NCBI GenBank assembly: GCA_017561885.1 | Contig: JAFZBF010000009.1 | Coordinates: 1-61,193 of the forward strand | Length of the DNA stretch: 61,193 nucleotides | Direction of reading: 5' to 3' | Source: Bacteroidales bacterium | Lineage (GTDB): Bacteria > Bacteroidota > Bacteroidia > Bacteroidales > UBA932 | Part shown: positions 60,314 through 61,193 of the stretch, piece by piece | Layout: every line of letters begins with the position of its first letter | Position numbering within the stretch: position 1 is the stretch's first letter | Position numbers and translations under genes: made by a program | Notes under the pieces: generated by a model | What the model saw: only the letters and a program-made list of their open reading frames with translations | What the model was told of the DNA's origin: nothing | The model's database searches: none

Positions 60314-61193
60314 CTAAGCAGTGTAAGTACCAGAGATGGTGTCGCCGCCGTGGCCTGTCCAGTTGGTGTGGAAGAATTCTCCGCGCGGGCGGTCGGTACG
60401 CTCATAAGTATGGGCGCCGAAATAGTCGCGCTGGGCCTGGAGCAGATTGGCAGGAACACGCTCGCAACGATATCCGTCGTAGTAAGTAAGCGCGGCTGTA
60501 AGAGCCGGAACCGGAATACCGTTGACAAGAGCAGTAGAGAGCACATTGCGCCAGCCCTCCTGAGCCTCCTCGAGTTTCTTGCAGAAGAACGGGTCAACCA
60601 TAAGGTTCTCGAGAGCAGGATTGTTCGTGAACGCATCCTTGATCTTGCCGAGGAAGACAGAACGGATGATGCATCCGCCACGCCACATCAGGGCGATTCC
60701 GCCGTAGTTCAGATCCCATCCGTACTCCTTGGCAGCAGCACGCATCAGAGTGTAGCCCTGAGCATAAGAAATGATCTTGGCTGCGAACAGAGCCTTCTGA
60801 AGGTCTGCAAGGAATGCCTTCTTGTCACCCTTGAAAGCAGGTTTCGGACCGGCAAGAACCTTTGAAGCCTTTACCCTTTCGTCCTTCTGGGCTGACAGGC
60901 AGCGAGCGAACACAGCCTCTGAGATCAGAGTCAAAGGAACGCCCTGGTCGAGAGCAGAGATGGCAGTCCATTTGCCGGTACCCTTCTGGCCCGCGGTGTC
61001 GAGGATATAATCCACAACAGCTTCGCCTTCCGGGGTCTTGTATGCAAGGATGTCACGGGTAATCTCGATAAGATAGCTGTCGAGGTCGCCCTTGTTCCAC
61101 TCGGTGAATACCTCGCTCATTTCCTCGTTGCTCATGCCGAGCAGATCCTTCATGATCTGGTAGCACTCGCAGATGAGCTGCATGTCGCCGTAC
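60314..61193 (-). CDS. gnd: 6-phosphogluconate dehydrogenase, C-terminal part (cut by window edge)
   Basis: About 292 codons are in the window; the N-terminal NADP-binding domain is outside. The helical C-terminal domain is clear: NKGDLDSYLIEITRDIL, KGTGKWTAISALDQGVP, ALMWRGGCIIRSVFL and the tail LLQAQRDYFGAHTYER then FHTNWTG. The enzyme oxidises and decarboxylates 6-phosphogluconate to ribulose-5-phosphate, making NADPH in the pentose phosphate pathway. Confidence 0.97.
   Translation of the reverse strand, partial: YGDMQLICECYQIMKDLLGMSNEEMSEVFTEWNKGDLDSYLIEITRDILAYKTPEGEAVVDYILDTAGQKGTGKWTAISALDQGVPLTLISEAVFARCLSAQKDERVKASKVLAGPKPAFKGDKKAFLADLQKALFAAKIISYAQGYTLMRAAAKEYGWDLNYGGIALMWRGGCIIRSVFLGKIKDAFTNNPALENLMVDPFFCKKLEEAQEGWRNVLSTALVNGIPVPALTAALTYYDGYRCERVPANLLQAQRDYFGAHTYERTDRPRGEFFHTNWTGHGGDTISGTYTA

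Overview
The window looks like chromosomal DNA of a member of the Bacteroidales. The support is indirect but consistent: many promoter elements of the Bacteroidetes type (TAnnTTTG), weak ribosome binding sites, lipoproteins with short lipoboxes, BACON, Big_2 and fimbrillin-like surface proteins, polysaccharide-degrading enzymes, a C10 (streptopain-type) protease and a split 5'-nucleotidase. Housekeeping genes are GC-rich. Several accessory stretches (about 11.3-13.3 kb, 21.7-22.9 kb and 25.2-29.6 kb) are visibly more AT-rich. No genus can be assigned by eye.

Layout. 1-11 kb is core genome: tail of a 5'-nucleotidase-like gene, efp, ispH, cmk, an NtrC-like response regulator, der, a minus-strand operon (tdk, two ABC exporter genes, two halves of a 5'-nucleotidase), rsmI and a ComEA-like helix-hairpin-helix protein. 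11-13.4 kb holds an AT-rich surface lipoprotein with its small companion ORF, an inverted repeat and tRNA-Ser(UGA). 13.4-19 kb holds two CE1-type esterases, an S-adenosylhomocysteine hydrolase of archaeal/Thermotoga type, and a sugar-1-kinase plus nucleotidylyltransferase pair. 19-29.9 kb is the accessory region: a REP-associated tyrosine transposase, flavodoxin, peroxiredoxin, a HepT/MntA-type toxin-antitoxin pair, a CDF/exonuclease/membrane/HARE-HTH operon, a HicB-like orphan, three candidate small RNAs, and a MazG plus nuclease-helicase cassette set between inverted copies of a short repeat. 30-41 kb is a carbohydrate and protease region: an AlkX/AlkZ-like protein, a beta-flower protein, GH130, and an operon GH53-GH2-DUF4298-C10 protease-BACON lipoprotein-GH3. 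41-57 kb has two Big_2 proteins, a giant repeat protein, iron alcohol dehydrogenase, a metal P-type ATPase with its Fur-family regulator, a VanX-like dipeptidase, MATE, YqeY and rhomboid. 57-61 kb has repeat elements, a second GH3 and the C-terminal part of gnd.

Two repeat systems stand out. (1) A RAYT transposase gene has a paired-REP unit of 119 nt beside it; that unit recurs with the same length at two other places, and two diverged units of 118 and 120 nt lie next to one of them. (2) A 132-137 nt non-coding element occurs three times, nearly identical except for an internal hairpin in which paired bases change together. Two inverted copies of it bracket the MazG plus PD-(D/E)XK-DUF2075 helicase cassette, the best candidate in the window for a little-described (probably defence) system.
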